A stretch of 64,000 nucleotides of DNA from an uncultured Lachnospira sp. (GTDB lineage Bacteria; Bacillota; Clostridia; Lachnospirales; Lachnospiraceae), in NCBI GenBank assembly GCA_910589305.1, contig CAJUTV010000007.1, positions 5,242 through 69,241 on the forward strand. The letters run 5' to 3'. The notes below the pieces were generated by a model. That model saw only the letters and a program-made list of their open reading frames with translations, was not told the DNA's origin and made no database searches. Below are positions 9,864 through 19,498 of the stretch, piece by piece. The stretch's first letter is position 1. Every line of letters starts with the position of its first letter. A program made the position numbers and the translations under genes.

Positions 9864-10850
9864 TTAAAATGAAAATAATTCATCAAGCATTCTTAAACTT
9901 CTAAAATCGCCTTTTGCAGTTATATCGCCTGTCATAAACGCTCTATGAAATGTGATTTTTCCTTGTATGATACTGTCAAAAGTAGTTTTATTTAATTTTG
10001 CAATGATATCTGCATTTTTATTTTCTCCAAAATCTACAGATAAATCATCATGGTTAACATCCATTCTAATCACTTTATCTTTGTCACTAATTATAAATGT
10101 ATATGCTCCAACAAAATTTAATCCTAAAACAAAATGATTTAAAAAAGCATTAATATAATAATCATCTCCACCATTTTCTTGGTCATTTAACATTTCTTTA
10201 TAAATAGATGATAAGGATTCAATATCTTGCTTTTGTGTTTTTACAAATTCATCATTTGATGCATATTTTGATAATTGTTCACTTTCTTGAGGTGTAAATC
10301 GAACAACATCTTTCATTACTTTATTTTTAATGGATTGATTGCTTGAAGGCAGAATATCCTTTTTTTGTGAGATTGTCCTATAAATATTTTCTGCATAATT
10401 TTCTATTATCATGGAATATTTTTCATTAAATTCAAACTCTGTTGTATCATCAACATATGCACTCATTCCAAAAGTAGCTCTTCCTCCTATAATCTCCCAC
10501 GAATTTGTTAAACTTAAAAGCACATCTTTTTCACCATACGTTTTTGATGTCACAATAGGAAACATATATATATTACTAATTTTACTCTTATCTGCATACA
10601 ACCAGCAAGAGTCCAAAAACATCTGCATATATCCTCCCATACCTAACCATTCTACAGTAGTAGCTAAAATCACTCCATTTGCATCTGTCACTGTTTGTGA
10701 TAATGCTGTAATTTGGCTTTTTTCTTCATAAAGATTATATCGTTCTACAGTTACATTTAATTCGTCTAAAACGTCTTGAATTTTATCTAAAACACATAAA
10801 GTCGGGTCATCCACAATTCCTCTTCCACCATAATATATATTAATTTTCAT
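9864..10850 (-). CDS. Flavodoxin-fold NADPH:FMN reductase domain fused to an SCP2-like domain
   Basis: 328 residues in two parts. Residues 1-~165 have an FMN-reductase/flavodoxin layout: YYGGRG at the first strand, GVILATTVEWLGMGGYMQMFLD in mid-domain and a later strand ending in FPIVTSKTYG. After a charged linker, residues ~230-328 end in an SCP2 (sterol-carrier) pattern with GKITFHRAFMTGDITAKGDF and a final LRMLDEL helix. Such fusions are seen in Lachnospiraceae; a reductase acting on a hydrophobic or aromatic substrate held by the SCP2 pocket is an inference. It is transcribed alone, separated from the tad operon by about 70 bases. Confidence 0.7.
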   Translation of the reverse strand: MKINIYYGGRGIVDDPTLCVLDKIQDVLDELNVTVERYNLYEEKSQITALSQTVTDANGVILATTVEWLGMGGYMQMFLDSCWLYADKSKISNIYMFPIVTSKTYGEKDVLLSLTNSWEIIGGRATFGMSAYVDDTTEFEFNEKYSMIIENYAENIYRTISQKKDILPSSNQSIKNKVMKDVVRFTPQESEQLSKYASNDEFVKTQKQDIESLSSIYKEMLNDQENGGDDYYINAFLNHFVLGLNFVGAYTFIISDKDKVIRMDVNHDDLSVDFGENKNADIIAKLNKTTFDSIIQGKITFHRAFMTGDITAKGDFRSLRMLDELFSF

Positions 10851-10921
10851 TATTTTACTCCTTATAGTGTTCGTTTAAATTATATATATAAATATAATCA
10901 TACAGAATGAATATAGCATAA

Positions 10922-12334
10922 TTATGAAATCATTTCAACCTTATAAGGCAATGTCGAAATAAGTACCAAATCATCTTTTTTTATCTCTTTTCGTTTATTC
11001 GCAATCAATCTTTCTCCATTTACATATGTTCCATTTGTAGAATTCATGTCCTCTATATAATAAATATCTTCTATTTTCAAAATACACATATGAATATGGC
11101 TTACAATTTTACTATTGATTACATAATTGCAATGTTCAGACATACTTCCAACAATACATGGTAACTTATCTATAACAATATCTTCTAAATTATCTTCTCC
11201 ACAGTAGGTCATTTTTATATTTTTACTTTTACTGCTTTCTTTAAAATAATCAGATAATAACATTGTATGTTCCATACTTTGACTATCATCATTAACAGAG
11301 CAATCAACAAGATTATTTGTTAAATCATTTTCTTTAAAATCATTTTTCATACTACAAGCAGTGTTATCTATTATATTATTATCTGTACTATTATCAATCC
11401 TATTACATGTTGTATTTGATGATATTGTAAAAGGCTGTTTGACACTTCTTTTATTCATTTTTATAAAAGTATAATCTGGTATTTTTGACAATACTACCAA
11501 TAAAACAGCTAAGCACACACATACAACCATAGGAACAATTCCGCCATAAGGAAGAGGGATAATTTCTGGTGCTAGTATTTTAACAACATTTAAAACAAAT
11601 AAAACCACACCTATTCCTTTTATCATTGAAATTATATTTACTAAAGATTTATTTTTACATTCTACTTCATCTTCAATGATTTCTTGTGGTATCTCTTTAA
11701 TAATAATCTCGTCATTTTCATCGTCTGCACTTGTTTCATTACATTGAATAGATACATCTTCCTGCTCATATAATAAATCACTTATCTTTATCATATCATA
11801 TTCATGCTGAATAATTTTTTGATATATCTGATATATTTTTACTACACTTTTTTTGTCATATTCATGGTCAAAATGCTCAATAATAAAATCAAACAATTCT
11901 TTAATATAATTATCAAACGATTGACTTAAATTTGATTCAAAATCCATTTCATTACATATTGGAACATATGTAAACATTAATTTTTTATTTGTCAAATCAA
12001 GAAACAACATCTCTGGCGTAACCATTACTGAATCTAAATTCAACATATAATTATTAACAATCTGTGCCATAGCTTCAAGACTATTTAAAATCAATTCAAT
12101 ATCTTTCATTTGCAATTTATTAAATTCATATAGTTTACAAAACTGCTGCTTTGAAGTAACATTATAAAAATATATAGTTCTATTATTAATCGTCTTTATT
12201 GTTATTGGCAAAAAAATACTGATTTTATTATTCATTAACATTTTAATTTCATACTCGGCTTCTTCTGTAATATTACAAAATTCCATCTTCATATATCGTA
12301 TATTATTTTCTTGTTCATATTGTACCTTATTCAT
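10922..12334 (-). CDS. DUF6382/FHA domain membrane protein of the tad locus
   Basis: 470 residues. The N-terminal ~190 residues match the DUF6382 type found next to Flp-pilus genes in clostridia. Two hydrophobic helices (~240-285) follow, then a disordered Asn/Asp-rich stretch, and a C-terminal FHA domain (~385-470) with the phosphothreonine-binding pattern SKIVSHIH and DMNSTNGTYVNG. The FHA domain suggests regulation of pilus assembly by Ser/Thr phosphorylation. It is the last gene of the tad operon; its ATG lies 2 bases after the stop of the small TadE-like gene, with AAAGGAG rather far upstream. Confidence 0.75.
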   Translation of the reverse strand: MNKVQYEQENNIRYMKMEFCNITEEAEYEIKMLMNNKISIFLPITIKTINNRTIYFYNVTSKQQFCKLYEFNKLQMKDIELILNSLEAMAQIVNNYMLNLDSVMVTPEMLFLDLTNKKLMFTYVPICNEMDFESNLSQSFDNYIKELFDFIIEHFDHEYDKKSVVKIYQIYQKIIQHEYDMIKISDLLYEQEDVSIQCNETSADDENDEIIIKEIPQEIIEDEVECKNKSLVNIISMIKGIGVVLFVLNVVKILAPEIIPLPYGGIVPMVVCVCLAVLLVVLSKIPDYTFIKMNKRSVKQPFTISSNTTCNRIDNSTDNNIIDNTACSMKNDFKENDLTNNLVDCSVNDDSQSMEHTMLLSDYFKESSKSKNIKMTYCGEDNLEDIVIDKLPCIVGSMSEHCNYVINSKIVSHIHMCILKIEDIYYIEDMNSTNGTYVNGERLIANKRKEIKKDDLVLISTLPYKVEMIS

Positions 12335-12336
12335 CT

Positions 12337-12564
12337 TTAATTCAATCCACTCCTTTGTTTTGACACTGCATGAATTAATCGTATCATATCCTCTTGATTA
12401 TCATTTTTATTTTCTTGTAATTCCATATCTTTTCTAAACTGATTATAATTATTTTGAACACTTGCATGAACAGAGATACACAATAAAACAATACTCACTA
12501 TAATAATTGTAAAAATTGAAATAATAACCGAATTTTCCACAGTAAACGATGCTTTTAAACGCAT
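12337..12564 (-). CDS. Small TadE-like pseudopilin
   Basis: 75 residues. MRLKASFTVENSVI at the N-terminus followed by a ~20-residue hydrophobic helix is the class III signal and TadE-type membrane helix; the rest is a short polar tail. A longer open frame upstream belongs to overlapping peptidase sequence; ATG at 12564 with GGGGGC before it is the true start. It overlaps the end of the peptidase-like gene by 10 bases. Likely a minor pilus component. Confidence 0.7.
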   Translation of the reverse strand: MRLKASFTVENSVIISIFTIIIVSIVLLCISVHASVQNNYNQFRKDMELQENKNDNQEDMIRLIHAVSKQRSGLN

Positions 12565-12980
12565 ATAATTGCCCCCAATGTACAAATACTTATATATGGT
12601 ATAAAAGGAATTGTACTTTTTAATTGCACTTTTTTTCTTATATATAAAAAAAGATTTACTACTGCTGCCAATGTTATCGCCATACCAAAAACAACCATTG
12701 AAAAAATTATTCCTTTCACACAATTCAATATAAAAATCACTAAAATATCTGCCATTCCAAAACATTTTGTCCCTGCATTTATCCACAATAAAATACAGAA
12801 AAACAATATCCCAATAATCATATGTTTCAATCCATATAAATTAAAAAAACAAGAATAGCTTATAGATATACAAATACAAATAATTAGTTCCCATAAACGA
12901 ATGGACTTATGTCTTATATCTTCTATTGACAATAAGAACAAAATTACAATAAGAATAACATTTAATAAATAGTTCTCCAC
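12555..12980 (-). CDS. Second A24 prepilin peptidase-like protein
   Basis: 141 residues, nearly all hydrophobic (about five helices). Two acidic positions match the type IV prepilin peptidase C-terminal domain: Asp21 in SIEDIRHKSI and Asp78 in FGMADILV, the place of the usual GxGD. The second Gly is Ala, so the motif is imperfect. The upstream operon gene at 20514 has the canonical GAGD motif. This copy may be specialised for the TadE-like proteins beside it, or be inactive. Confidence 0.65.
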   Translation of the reverse strand: MENYLLNVILIVILFLLSIEDIRHKSIRLWELIICICISISYSCFFNLYGLKHMIIGILFFCILLWINAGTKCFGMADILVIFILNCVKGIIFSMVVFGMAITLAAVVNLFLYIRKKVQLKSTIPFIPYISICTLGAIICV

Positions 12981-13061
12981 AATATCTAATTTAGCCTCCT
13001 TTTAACTGTTTTATATTTTCTGTATTGAATCCTTTACAAACAATCAATAAAATATAAATCA

Positions 13062-13832
13062 TTATCCGCATAATAGACATGCTCTTCTATCTTTTACGGA
13101 ATCAATTGGCACTTGCAAGACCGTTCTTTTTAATGCAAAACAATTGTTGCGTCCATGATATTCTCTTCCAAATGGTGTGATATATACAATATTTCCATAC
13201 CCCTGTTTTTTACAAGATGAACATTCATAATACTTTGCACCATTTTCATTCCTTGCAGTCCCCACTTTATCAATAGAAATTTGCATAATCGTAACTACTA
13301 ATGAAGAACATTGCCTATTTTTATGAAACACATCACTATTTTCAGTGATATATACTTTTTCATTCTCTATATCACAATCCTTTTTCCATTCCCTGCTTTT
13401 ATCCTCTCCAAGCCAAGCCTCAATGGTATATGTATGTGTTTGTTTTAAAACACCAATGCCAAATATATCAAAAGGATTTCTCATACGATAAGTAATATCA
13501 ACATTTAAAATACTGCTGTCACTAGACCTATCTGCTAATACTATAATTCCTGCATTGCCACCAATAATATTATGACTTGAAGTATAATTATACCCTAAGT
13601 AGCCCAATAAACTGCTATATATTGAGGCAGATGTAACTGCTCCTGACAAACGTGCTATACCTGTTTGATACTTTAAAGCATGATATGCAGCCTTATCTAT
13701 ATCACATCTTACATTAATAAACTGTAATATATAAATTAACGTTAAAACTGCATATAGATACAATGGTATAACTAAAGAAGCTTCCACTGTTGCAGCAGCA
13801 GGCAACTTTGTCTTCATTTTATATATATCCAT
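13062..13832 (-). CDS. TadE-like pseudopilin with two C-terminal Cys/His modules
   Basis: 256 residues. LPAAATVEASLVIPL at ~10-25 with the following hydrophobic helix is the TadE/pseudopilin signature. An extracellular domain follows. Residues 160-207 and 216-255 are two copies of one module: VYIT start, then a His, a Cys five residues later (H170/C175, H226/C231) and a CxxC pair at the end (C204/C207, C252/C255). The module resembles Ada-type zinc-binding tails found on many secreted proteins. ATG at 13832 overlaps the DUF5702 stop by 14 bases and has GTGAG upstream; an earlier in-frame start lies deeper in that gene. Confidence 0.75.
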   Translation of the reverse strand: MDIYKMKTKLPAAATVEASLVIPLYLYAVLTLIYILQFINVRCDIDKAAYHALKYQTGIARLSGAVTSASIYSSLLGYLGYNYTSSHNIIGGNAGIIVLADRSSDSSILNVDITYRMRNPFDIFGIGVLKQTHTYTIEAWLGEDKSREWKKDCDIENEKVYITENSDVFHKNRQCSSLVVTIMQISIDKVGTARNENGAKYYECSSCKKQGYGNIVYITPFGREYHGRNNCFALKRTVLQVPIDSVKDRRACLLCG

Positions 13833-15984
13833 ACTGCTCACTTCTTTCACATAATTGTTTCTCACCATATTGTACCCCTATCGTTCCTGTTGCCTGATAG
13901 ACATACCTGTTCATTCTAAAATCAACATCACCTAATGCTATTATTCTCAGTTCCATTACACTCATTGTTCTAAACAATTTTAATGTTTTATCCATCGTCA
14001 TTAATAAAATGGTCAAATAATCTTTATAATTTAGCTTTCCTTCGCTCCATCTTTTAATTGATGTTGTTTTATCTGCATTATTATTTTGCTTTGATAATTC
14101 AAAATTAAAAGAGAGTAAACTTTGCAACGATAATTTCCAGTCCTCTTTTGTTTTTAAAAGATTTAGTTCCTCTCCATCAAACAAACGACGTATATCTATC
14201 ATACTTTCTCCATATGCCCATACTCCCATAATTAAAAATTGTGCTGCTTTAATAATTGCTGCATTTCCCGTAAATCCCATTAAACTTATTGCCAATGCTT
14301 GTGCCTGATTTCGTTTATCACTATCTGCTATAATATGTGCTATATTTACTCCTTCTCGCAAAATAGATAGTTTTAATATAATTTGTGAAATATTTTCTTT
14401 ATCACTTTTTTGACCAGCTATAATATACTCTAATGGATACCTCAAACTACACCATAAATCACTTTGATTATGCTTATCTTTTTCTATATCTGTAAAACAC
14501 ATAAACCGATTTACAATATATTGATGAATCAAACCTTCATTTATTTTATTTTCTACGTTAAAGTCTTCCTTATTGTTTGTTGTATTCATATATGTTTCTG
14601 CTAAATCATTATAGTTATAACTGCCATCACTCAATGAATAATCAGCTAAAACAATTTCAGCAATACTTTTTGTCAATAATTCTTTAAGCTGACTGATAAC
14701 GCCCATACCTTTACTATCATTGTCAAAACAAATATTGGAATAATCAATTACTAGTTTTTTATTGGATATACCTTGTATTTCTTCTCTTAAATTATAATAT
14801 TGTATTTTTAGTTCTTCCCATTCTTCAGGTTTTATATTTTCTAATGTAATTCTTTTAATGCTTTCCAATATTTTATTGGTGTTATTTAATATACAATAAT
14901 TATCATTTAAATTTTTCCACAAATCCTCCACAAAAAACATCTCAACAGCTTTTGTTTCACCTTCTTTAAAGCCAACAACTTCCTCAAGCAAACTATTTAC
15001 TAGCTCTGTCTCTAATATATCTTGTGCATCTTTTATATTATTTTCACATTTATCAACAAGTTTACATATGTTTTCTTTACCTGAATTATATTCTTCAATA
15101 ATATCCATTGCCTGTCTGCTTTTTTCTTTTACTGAAAGAATAACATTGCTTAATCGCTCTATATGATTTTGATACATAAATAAACACAAGTTTGCTTCAC
15201 TTGTATTATTTTCTGTCAATGATTCACTATATAATTCAATACAATCTATCAAATCATCAATTAATTTATTAACATTTACATATCGATTTTGTGATAATGT
15301 AACACAATGATATACATTGCTATTATAAATAGACACTGCATCCATAGATAGCTCTTTTAAAATTATCTGTTTTGCAAATCCGCTTTGCACCAATTCTGGT
15401 AAACCATTAGAAAGAATCATTCCATTGTTATCTATTTTTAGCCCTTCAATCAACTCAATTAATTTTAAAGCGGATTGGTCTAACATAACCACTTTTTCGT
15501 CTAAATCCATTATTTCATCTGTAAGTTTTTTTAATGTATCTGACTTTTTTGTAACTTTATCAATATTGCCAATTTCATTTATTATATCTAAACATATTCC
15601 ATTTTTCATATATAACAAAATTTGTTTTTCCAAGCCTTCTCCATTGTTATCTGTCATATATTTTTTATCTTGAATATATGATGAACGATATTGAATATCA
15701 TTAACATTTGCCATTCCATCAATATTATTTCTAGCATAATATTCAAATTTCTCATCACTGCACTGTTGATTACTTAGTGCCAAAATATCAAACTCATCCT
15801 GTAATTGATTATGATAACCAGCAAATACAGACTCTATAGACATTCTTGTACTCATATCCAACTCAGCAAACATTTGTGTTTGTTTAGCATACCGAACACA
15901 TGTAACAATTAATGATACAACTACCATTAATGAAAGAGCTGCATAGATTGTAACTTGCCCTGAAACTTTTTTAGCACTTACCAT
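13819..15984 (-). CDS. DUF5702 protein of the tad locus (TadG-like)
   Basis: 721 residues. SGQVTIYAALSLMVVVSLIVTCVRYA at the N-terminus is a class III signal-like membrane helix as in TadG/TadE proteins; the rest is a large, mostly helical extracellular domain with coiled-coil stretches (~105-185, 255-330). This layout matches DUF5702, a family known from Gram-positive Tad loci but without assigned function. Its ATG overlaps the stop codon of the Flp pilin gene (TAATG). Probably a large minor subunit or tip/base factor of the pilus; that role is inferred from position. Confidence 0.75.
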   Translation of the reverse strand: MVSAKKVSGQVTIYAALSLMVVVSLIVTCVRYAKQTQMFAELDMSTRMSIESVFAGYHNQLQDEFDILALSNQQCSDEKFEYYARNNIDGMANVNDIQYRSSYIQDKKYMTDNNGEGLEKQILLYMKNGICLDIINEIGNIDKVTKKSDTLKKLTDEIMDLDEKVVMLDQSALKLIELIEGLKIDNNGMILSNGLPELVQSGFAKQIILKELSMDAVSIYNSNVYHCVTLSQNRYVNVNKLIDDLIDCIELYSESLTENNTSEANLCLFMYQNHIERLSNVILSVKEKSRQAMDIIEEYNSGKENICKLVDKCENNIKDAQDILETELVNSLLEEVVGFKEGETKAVEMFFVEDLWKNLNDNYCILNNTNKILESIKRITLENIKPEEWEELKIQYYNLREEIQGISNKKLVIDYSNICFDNDSKGMGVISQLKELLTKSIAEIVLADYSLSDGSYNYNDLAETYMNTTNNKEDFNVENKINEGLIHQYIVNRFMCFTDIEKDKHNQSDLWCSLRYPLEYIIAGQKSDKENISQIILKLSILREGVNIAHIIADSDKRNQAQALAISLMGFTGNAAIIKAAQFLIMGVWAYGESMIDIRRLFDGEELNLLKTKEDWKLSLQSLLSFNFELSKQNNNADKTTSIKRWSEGKLNYKDYLTILLMTMDKTLKLFRTMSVMELRIIALGDVDFRMNRYVYQATGTIGVQYGEKQLCERSEQYGYI

Positions 15985-16187
15985 TAGACCTGCTTTGCTT
16001 GACTGCTCATTTTAGAAACCAATGTGCTAACTAAGCTAGTTATTTGCTTTTTAAAAATAACAACTAAACTTACAAGTACAATAATAATCAAAACAATTTC
16101 TACAACCCCCATTCCGCTCTCATCTTCAAGTCCTATCAGTATATCTTTTATTCTCTTTTTTAAATTTTTGTTAACTAACATTTTCAT
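15984..16187 (-). CDS. Flp-type (type IVb) major pilin
   Basis: 67 residues. The leader is basic and ends ESG; cleavage before MGVVEIVLII would place Glu at position 5 of the mature pilin, as in type IVb prepilins. A ~22-residue hydrophobic helix and a short polar tail follow. ATG at 16187 has AAAGGAA at a good distance; an in-frame ATG two codons earlier sits almost on that site. This should be the main fibre subunit, processed by the peptidase at 20514 and assembled by TadA/B/C. Confidence 0.85.
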   Translation of the reverse strand: MKMLVNKNLKKRIKDILIGLEDESGMGVVEIVLIIIVLVSLVVIFKKQITSLVSTLVSKMSSQAKQV

Positions 16188-16252
16188 AGCCATTTCCTTT
16201 CCATAACTTACAATATTAATATTACTGTTATAATTTTTTATTTATATTAAAT

Positions 16253-17536
16253 TTACATGTTAAAATTAACTAATGCAGGATACATAATAACAATCATCAC
16301 TACAAGCAATATCATTATCATAGGAATTAAAAGTTTTGTTCCTGCTTCTTCTCCATACCTCTTAGCTTGATTTTTTCTTTCTTCAAATGCTTCTTTTGTC
16401 TCTATCTCTAGCATAGACAATAATTCTCTTGAACCTTTTTTCAAGTTTTGTGCTAATAAAGAACTAAATTTCATATATTCTCTAACGTCACATCGATTGC
16501 CAAAATCTTGATATACATTTAATTCTGAAACGCCTGATTTTAGCTGATTCATACTTTCTGTCATTTCTTCATAGACAACATTTGATTTTATATTTTTATA
16601 ACGTTTTTTAAATTGATACTCTTCTACGATTTTTTCCCAAGCTTTTCTCATCGTCATACCTGCACCAATAAGTAATGTAATTTTAGCAATCATCTCAGAA
16701 TAACTATTTTTTAATGCTTTTTTTCTGATATCTACTCTTTTTTTCTGTTTACTTTTTTCTCCAAAAATCACGATTATAACAGCTGCAATTCCTAACATTA
16801 CAATAATTAAAACATTACTCCAATCTGCTTTTTTTTCATATGTAATAGGTACCCCATCTATTTCTTTTGGCAAATAAATATATTCTTCTTCCCTATCATT
16901 TCTTTTGGCAAATTCAAGATTTTCACTTATTTTCTTTGGATAATTTTTTTCATTTAAATCACAAGATTTCACGGTCATCTCATAAGAATACTCTGCACTA
17001 TAGGATTCATATTGAAGAATTGCTGTCAAAACAACTTCTACACACTCATCTTTTTCAAACAGCATATTATGTACAACACCATTTTCATCTATCACTTCAT
17101 AATTGTCAGATAACCATTGGATTGTTACTGGATACTTATCAATTGATGAACATAACACAACATCACTTGTTATATTATCGATGGCACTGTTCTGTCCTAA
17201 TATTGTATCTTCAAGTATTTTTGAAATCTCTGAAAAAATAGCAGAAATTTCTTTTGCTGTATATACTTTAGGCTCAATACAAATAGATGTATTAAATTTT
17301 TTTCCTTGTACAGATACTTGCATATCAAGCTCTTTTTCAACCTCACTATAATCAGGTCTTTTTAAATCTTCTATTGTTATTGCATTTTCTATACAATTTT
17401 CATAAACATAAAAGAATGAAAATACTATTGTACATATTGCAATAACTATTAATTTCATTCTATTGCTTCCATGTTTTTTATTGTTAAAATCAATCTTATC
17501 TTTTAAATTATTTATTATATTTTTATTAAATATCAA
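16253..17536 (-). CDS. TadC-like platform protein with an extracellular N-terminal domain
   Basis: 427 residues. The C-terminal half (~270-427) is a GspF/T2SF platform domain: LIGAGMTMRKAWEKI, KFSSLLAQNLKKGSRELLSMLEIE and two terminal helices. Unusually the N-terminal half has a membrane helix (~28-45) followed by ~200 extracellular residues with beta-rich, Ig-like character, then a second helix (~240-258). TTG at 17536 overlaps the stop of tadB and has AGAGG upstream; ATG at 17458 is a possible alternative. The platform role beside TadB is well supported; the outer domain is unexplained. Confidence 0.8.
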   Translation of the reverse strand: MIFNKNIINNLKDKIDFNNKKHGSNRMKLIVIAICTIVFSFFYVYENCIENAITIEDLKRPDYSEVEKELDMQVSVQGKKFNTSICIEPKVYTAKEISAIFSEISKILEDTILGQNSAIDNITSDVVLCSSIDKYPVTIQWLSDNYEVIDENGVVHNMLFEKDECVEVVLTAILQYESYSAEYSYEMTVKSCDLNEKNYPKKISENLEFAKRNDREEEYIYLPKEIDGVPITYEKKADWSNVLIIVMLGIAAVIIVIFGEKSKQKKRVDIRKKALKNSYSEMIAKITLLIGAGMTMRKAWEKIVEEYQFKKRYKNIKSNVVYEEMTESMNQLKSGVSELNVYQDFGNRCDVREYMKFSSLLAQNLKKGSRELLSMLEIETKEAFEERKNQAKRYGEEAGTKLLIPMIMILLVVMIVIMYPALVNFNM

Positions 17537-18317
17537 TTTCTACAATCCTCTTTGCAAACCATACAGCAATTACATAAATAAAAAGACATATTGACATCAC
17601 AATAATTCCTGCAACATTACCATATAACGATGCTAAAAATTCAGGCGATGTTAGTCTTAAATATCCAATCATTGCAAACGGCATAATTTGCATAACTTTA
17701 ACTTCCATCTTTTTTCCGCTTATAATTGTCTGTATTTCTTGCTCCACTTCTGCTTTTTGCCGAATAGTCGATGCTGTGCTTCTAATAATTTCAATCATAT
17801 TTCCGCCGCTTCTCTTTGCATATTTGAATATATTAGCAAAATACTCAATATCTTCAACTGCACTATTATCCGCAAATGCACACAATACCTCCTCAATATT
17901 TTCATTATTAGAAATTTTTGCAACGATTTCTTTAAACTCCCTGACAATAATTGCTTCTTTTCCATACAATATCTTTAATTCTTTTAATGCTTCTTTAAAT
18001 GAATTTTCTATAGAATATCCTGCATTTAGAGCAACCGACACTGATAACATAGCATCTTTAAATTCTTTACATAGTTTTTGTCTATTATCCTTTATCTTTA
18101 TCTTTTTAGAACTTTTTACATAAAAATAAATATATGGACTTAACAATACACCAAGATAGATATTGTCAAAAAATAGATATGCCGCAATAAGGATATGTAA
18201 CATTCCTGTTAAAATCCAAAATAGATAATAACTATTATGAAATTCCTGCTGCAAACAACTTTTCTTTATGTATAAGTTCTTTTTGGGTTGAAACAAGCCC
18301 TCCAAGTACTTTGCCAT
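17526..18317 (-). CDS. TadB-like platform protein
   Basis: 263 residues from the chosen start. Contains a T2SF domain: SVSVALNAGYSIENSFKEAL, then AKRSGGNMIEIIRSTASTIRQKAEVEQEI, with two N-terminal and two C-terminal hydrophobic helices. It forms the inner-membrane platform with the TadC-like protein and is driven by TadA. The reading frame is open far into tadA; ATG at 18317 with AGGTGA upstream gives an 83-base overlap with tadA, which is long. A later non-ATG start is possible, so the start is uncertain. Confidence 0.8.
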   Translation of the reverse strand: MAKYLEGLFQPKKNLYIKKSCLQQEFHNSYYLFWILTGMLHILIAAYLFFDNIYLGVLLSPYIYFYVKSSKKIKIKDNRQKLCKEFKDAMLSVSVALNAGYSIENSFKEALKELKILYGKEAIIVREFKEIVAKISNNENIEEVLCAFADNSAVEDIEYFANIFKYAKRSGGNMIEIIRSTASTIRQKAEVEQEIQTIISGKKMEVKVMQIMPFAMIGYLRLTSPEFLASLYGNVAGIIVMSICLFIYVIAVWFAKRIVEIDI

Positions 18318-19455
18318 CTTTTTCACCTGTTTCTTTAAATTCAAATAAGGTATTATATTGTACTTCGCCATTTTGAAGTCCTGCAATTTCAACGATTTTC
18401 ATCACTCTCCTTGTTCTATCTCTCAATCTTCCAAGATGAATTATAATGTCAATTGCTGACACTAATTGTTTTCTTACTGCTGATAATGACATATCCATTC
18501 CCATTAATATCATTGTTTCAAGTCTTGACATCATATCTTGCGGACTATTCCCATGACCAGTTGACAAACTCCCATCATGTCCTGTTGTCATTGCCTGAAC
18601 CATATCCAATGTCTCATCTCCGCGAACTTCTCCTACCACAATACGGTCTGGTCTTAAACGCAAACTAGCTTTAATCAAATCTCTTATCGTAATTTCATTT
18701 TTTCCTTCAATATTGGCTTTTCGAGACTCTAACCGCACAAGATTGTCAATATTTTTAATTTGTAATTCTGCTGAATCTTCAATTGTAATCACTCTTTCAT
18801 CGCTAGGTATATAATTTGACAACACATTTAAAAATGTTGTCTTGCCACTTCCCGTAGCTCCTGAAATAAATATGTTATATTTTGCTTTTACTGCTTTTTC
18901 AAGAAATTCAGCGGCTTCCTGTGTTACAGAATGAAGTTTAATAAGTTTATCCATTGTAAGTGGGTCATCATAAAATTTTCTTATTGTTATCACAGGACCA
19001 TCTATTGCAATAGGAGGCAGTACAATACTGACTCTTGAACCATCATCAAGCCTTGTATCAACAATAGGTATGGATGTATTGACAATTTTATTTGACAATG
19101 CAGCAATCTTTTGTGCAACATCTTCTAATTTATCTGTTGTTTCAAAATGCTTGTCCCACCGCTGCAAATTACCATTTCTTTCAATAAAAATATCTTTACT
19201 TCCATTAATCATAATTTCTGTTATAGAATCATCTTCCAAAATTTCTTGTAATATATCTAATCTTCGTATAGCATTAAACACAGATTCTTCAATAATTTCC
19301 CTCTGTCTTAATGGAATAATATAAACCTTGCTCTCCTCCTGCACACACTCTTCTATAACATTACGCAAATCCTTATCATCAATATCGGTTGACATATCTA
19401 GTTTTTCATAAACTCTTTTTTTTATTCTTGAAGTATAATTTGACGTATCATACAA
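18235..19455 (-). CDS. TadA/CpaF pilus assembly ATPase
   Basis: 406 residues. Typical VirB11-like secretion ATPase: N-terminal domain, IMINGSKDIFIERNG (~81-95), DTRLDDGSRVSIVLPP (~133-148), Walker A GATGSGKTT (199-207), Walker B-type RIVVGEVRG (~271), and the His box TGHDGSLSTGHGNS (~291). It should power Flp pilin extrusion through the TadB/TadC platform. The only sensible start is TTG at 19455 with AAGGAGG 13 nt before it. Confidence 0.92.
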   Translation of the reverse strand: MYDTSNYTSRIKKRVYEKLDMSTDIDDKDLRNVIEECVQEESKVYIIPLRQREIIEESVFNAIRRLDILQEILEDDSITEIMINGSKDIFIERNGNLQRWDKHFETTDKLEDVAQKIAALSNKIVNTSIPIVDTRLDDGSRVSIVLPPIAIDGPVITIRKFYDDPLTMDKLIKLHSVTQEAAEFLEKAVKAKYNIFISGATGSGKTTFLNVLSNYIPSDERVITIEDSAELQIKNIDNLVRLESRKANIEGKNEITIRDLIKASLRLRPDRIVVGEVRGDETLDMVQAMTTGHDGSLSTGHGNSPQDMMSRLETMILMGMDMSLSAVRKQLVSAIDIIIHLGRLRDRTRRVMKIVEIAGLQNGEVQYNTLFEFKETGEKDGKVLGGLVSTQKELIHKEKLFAAGIS

Positions 19456-19498
19456 TTTTAATATTTTTCCTCCTTATGATTTATTTAAATTTTCTTAT

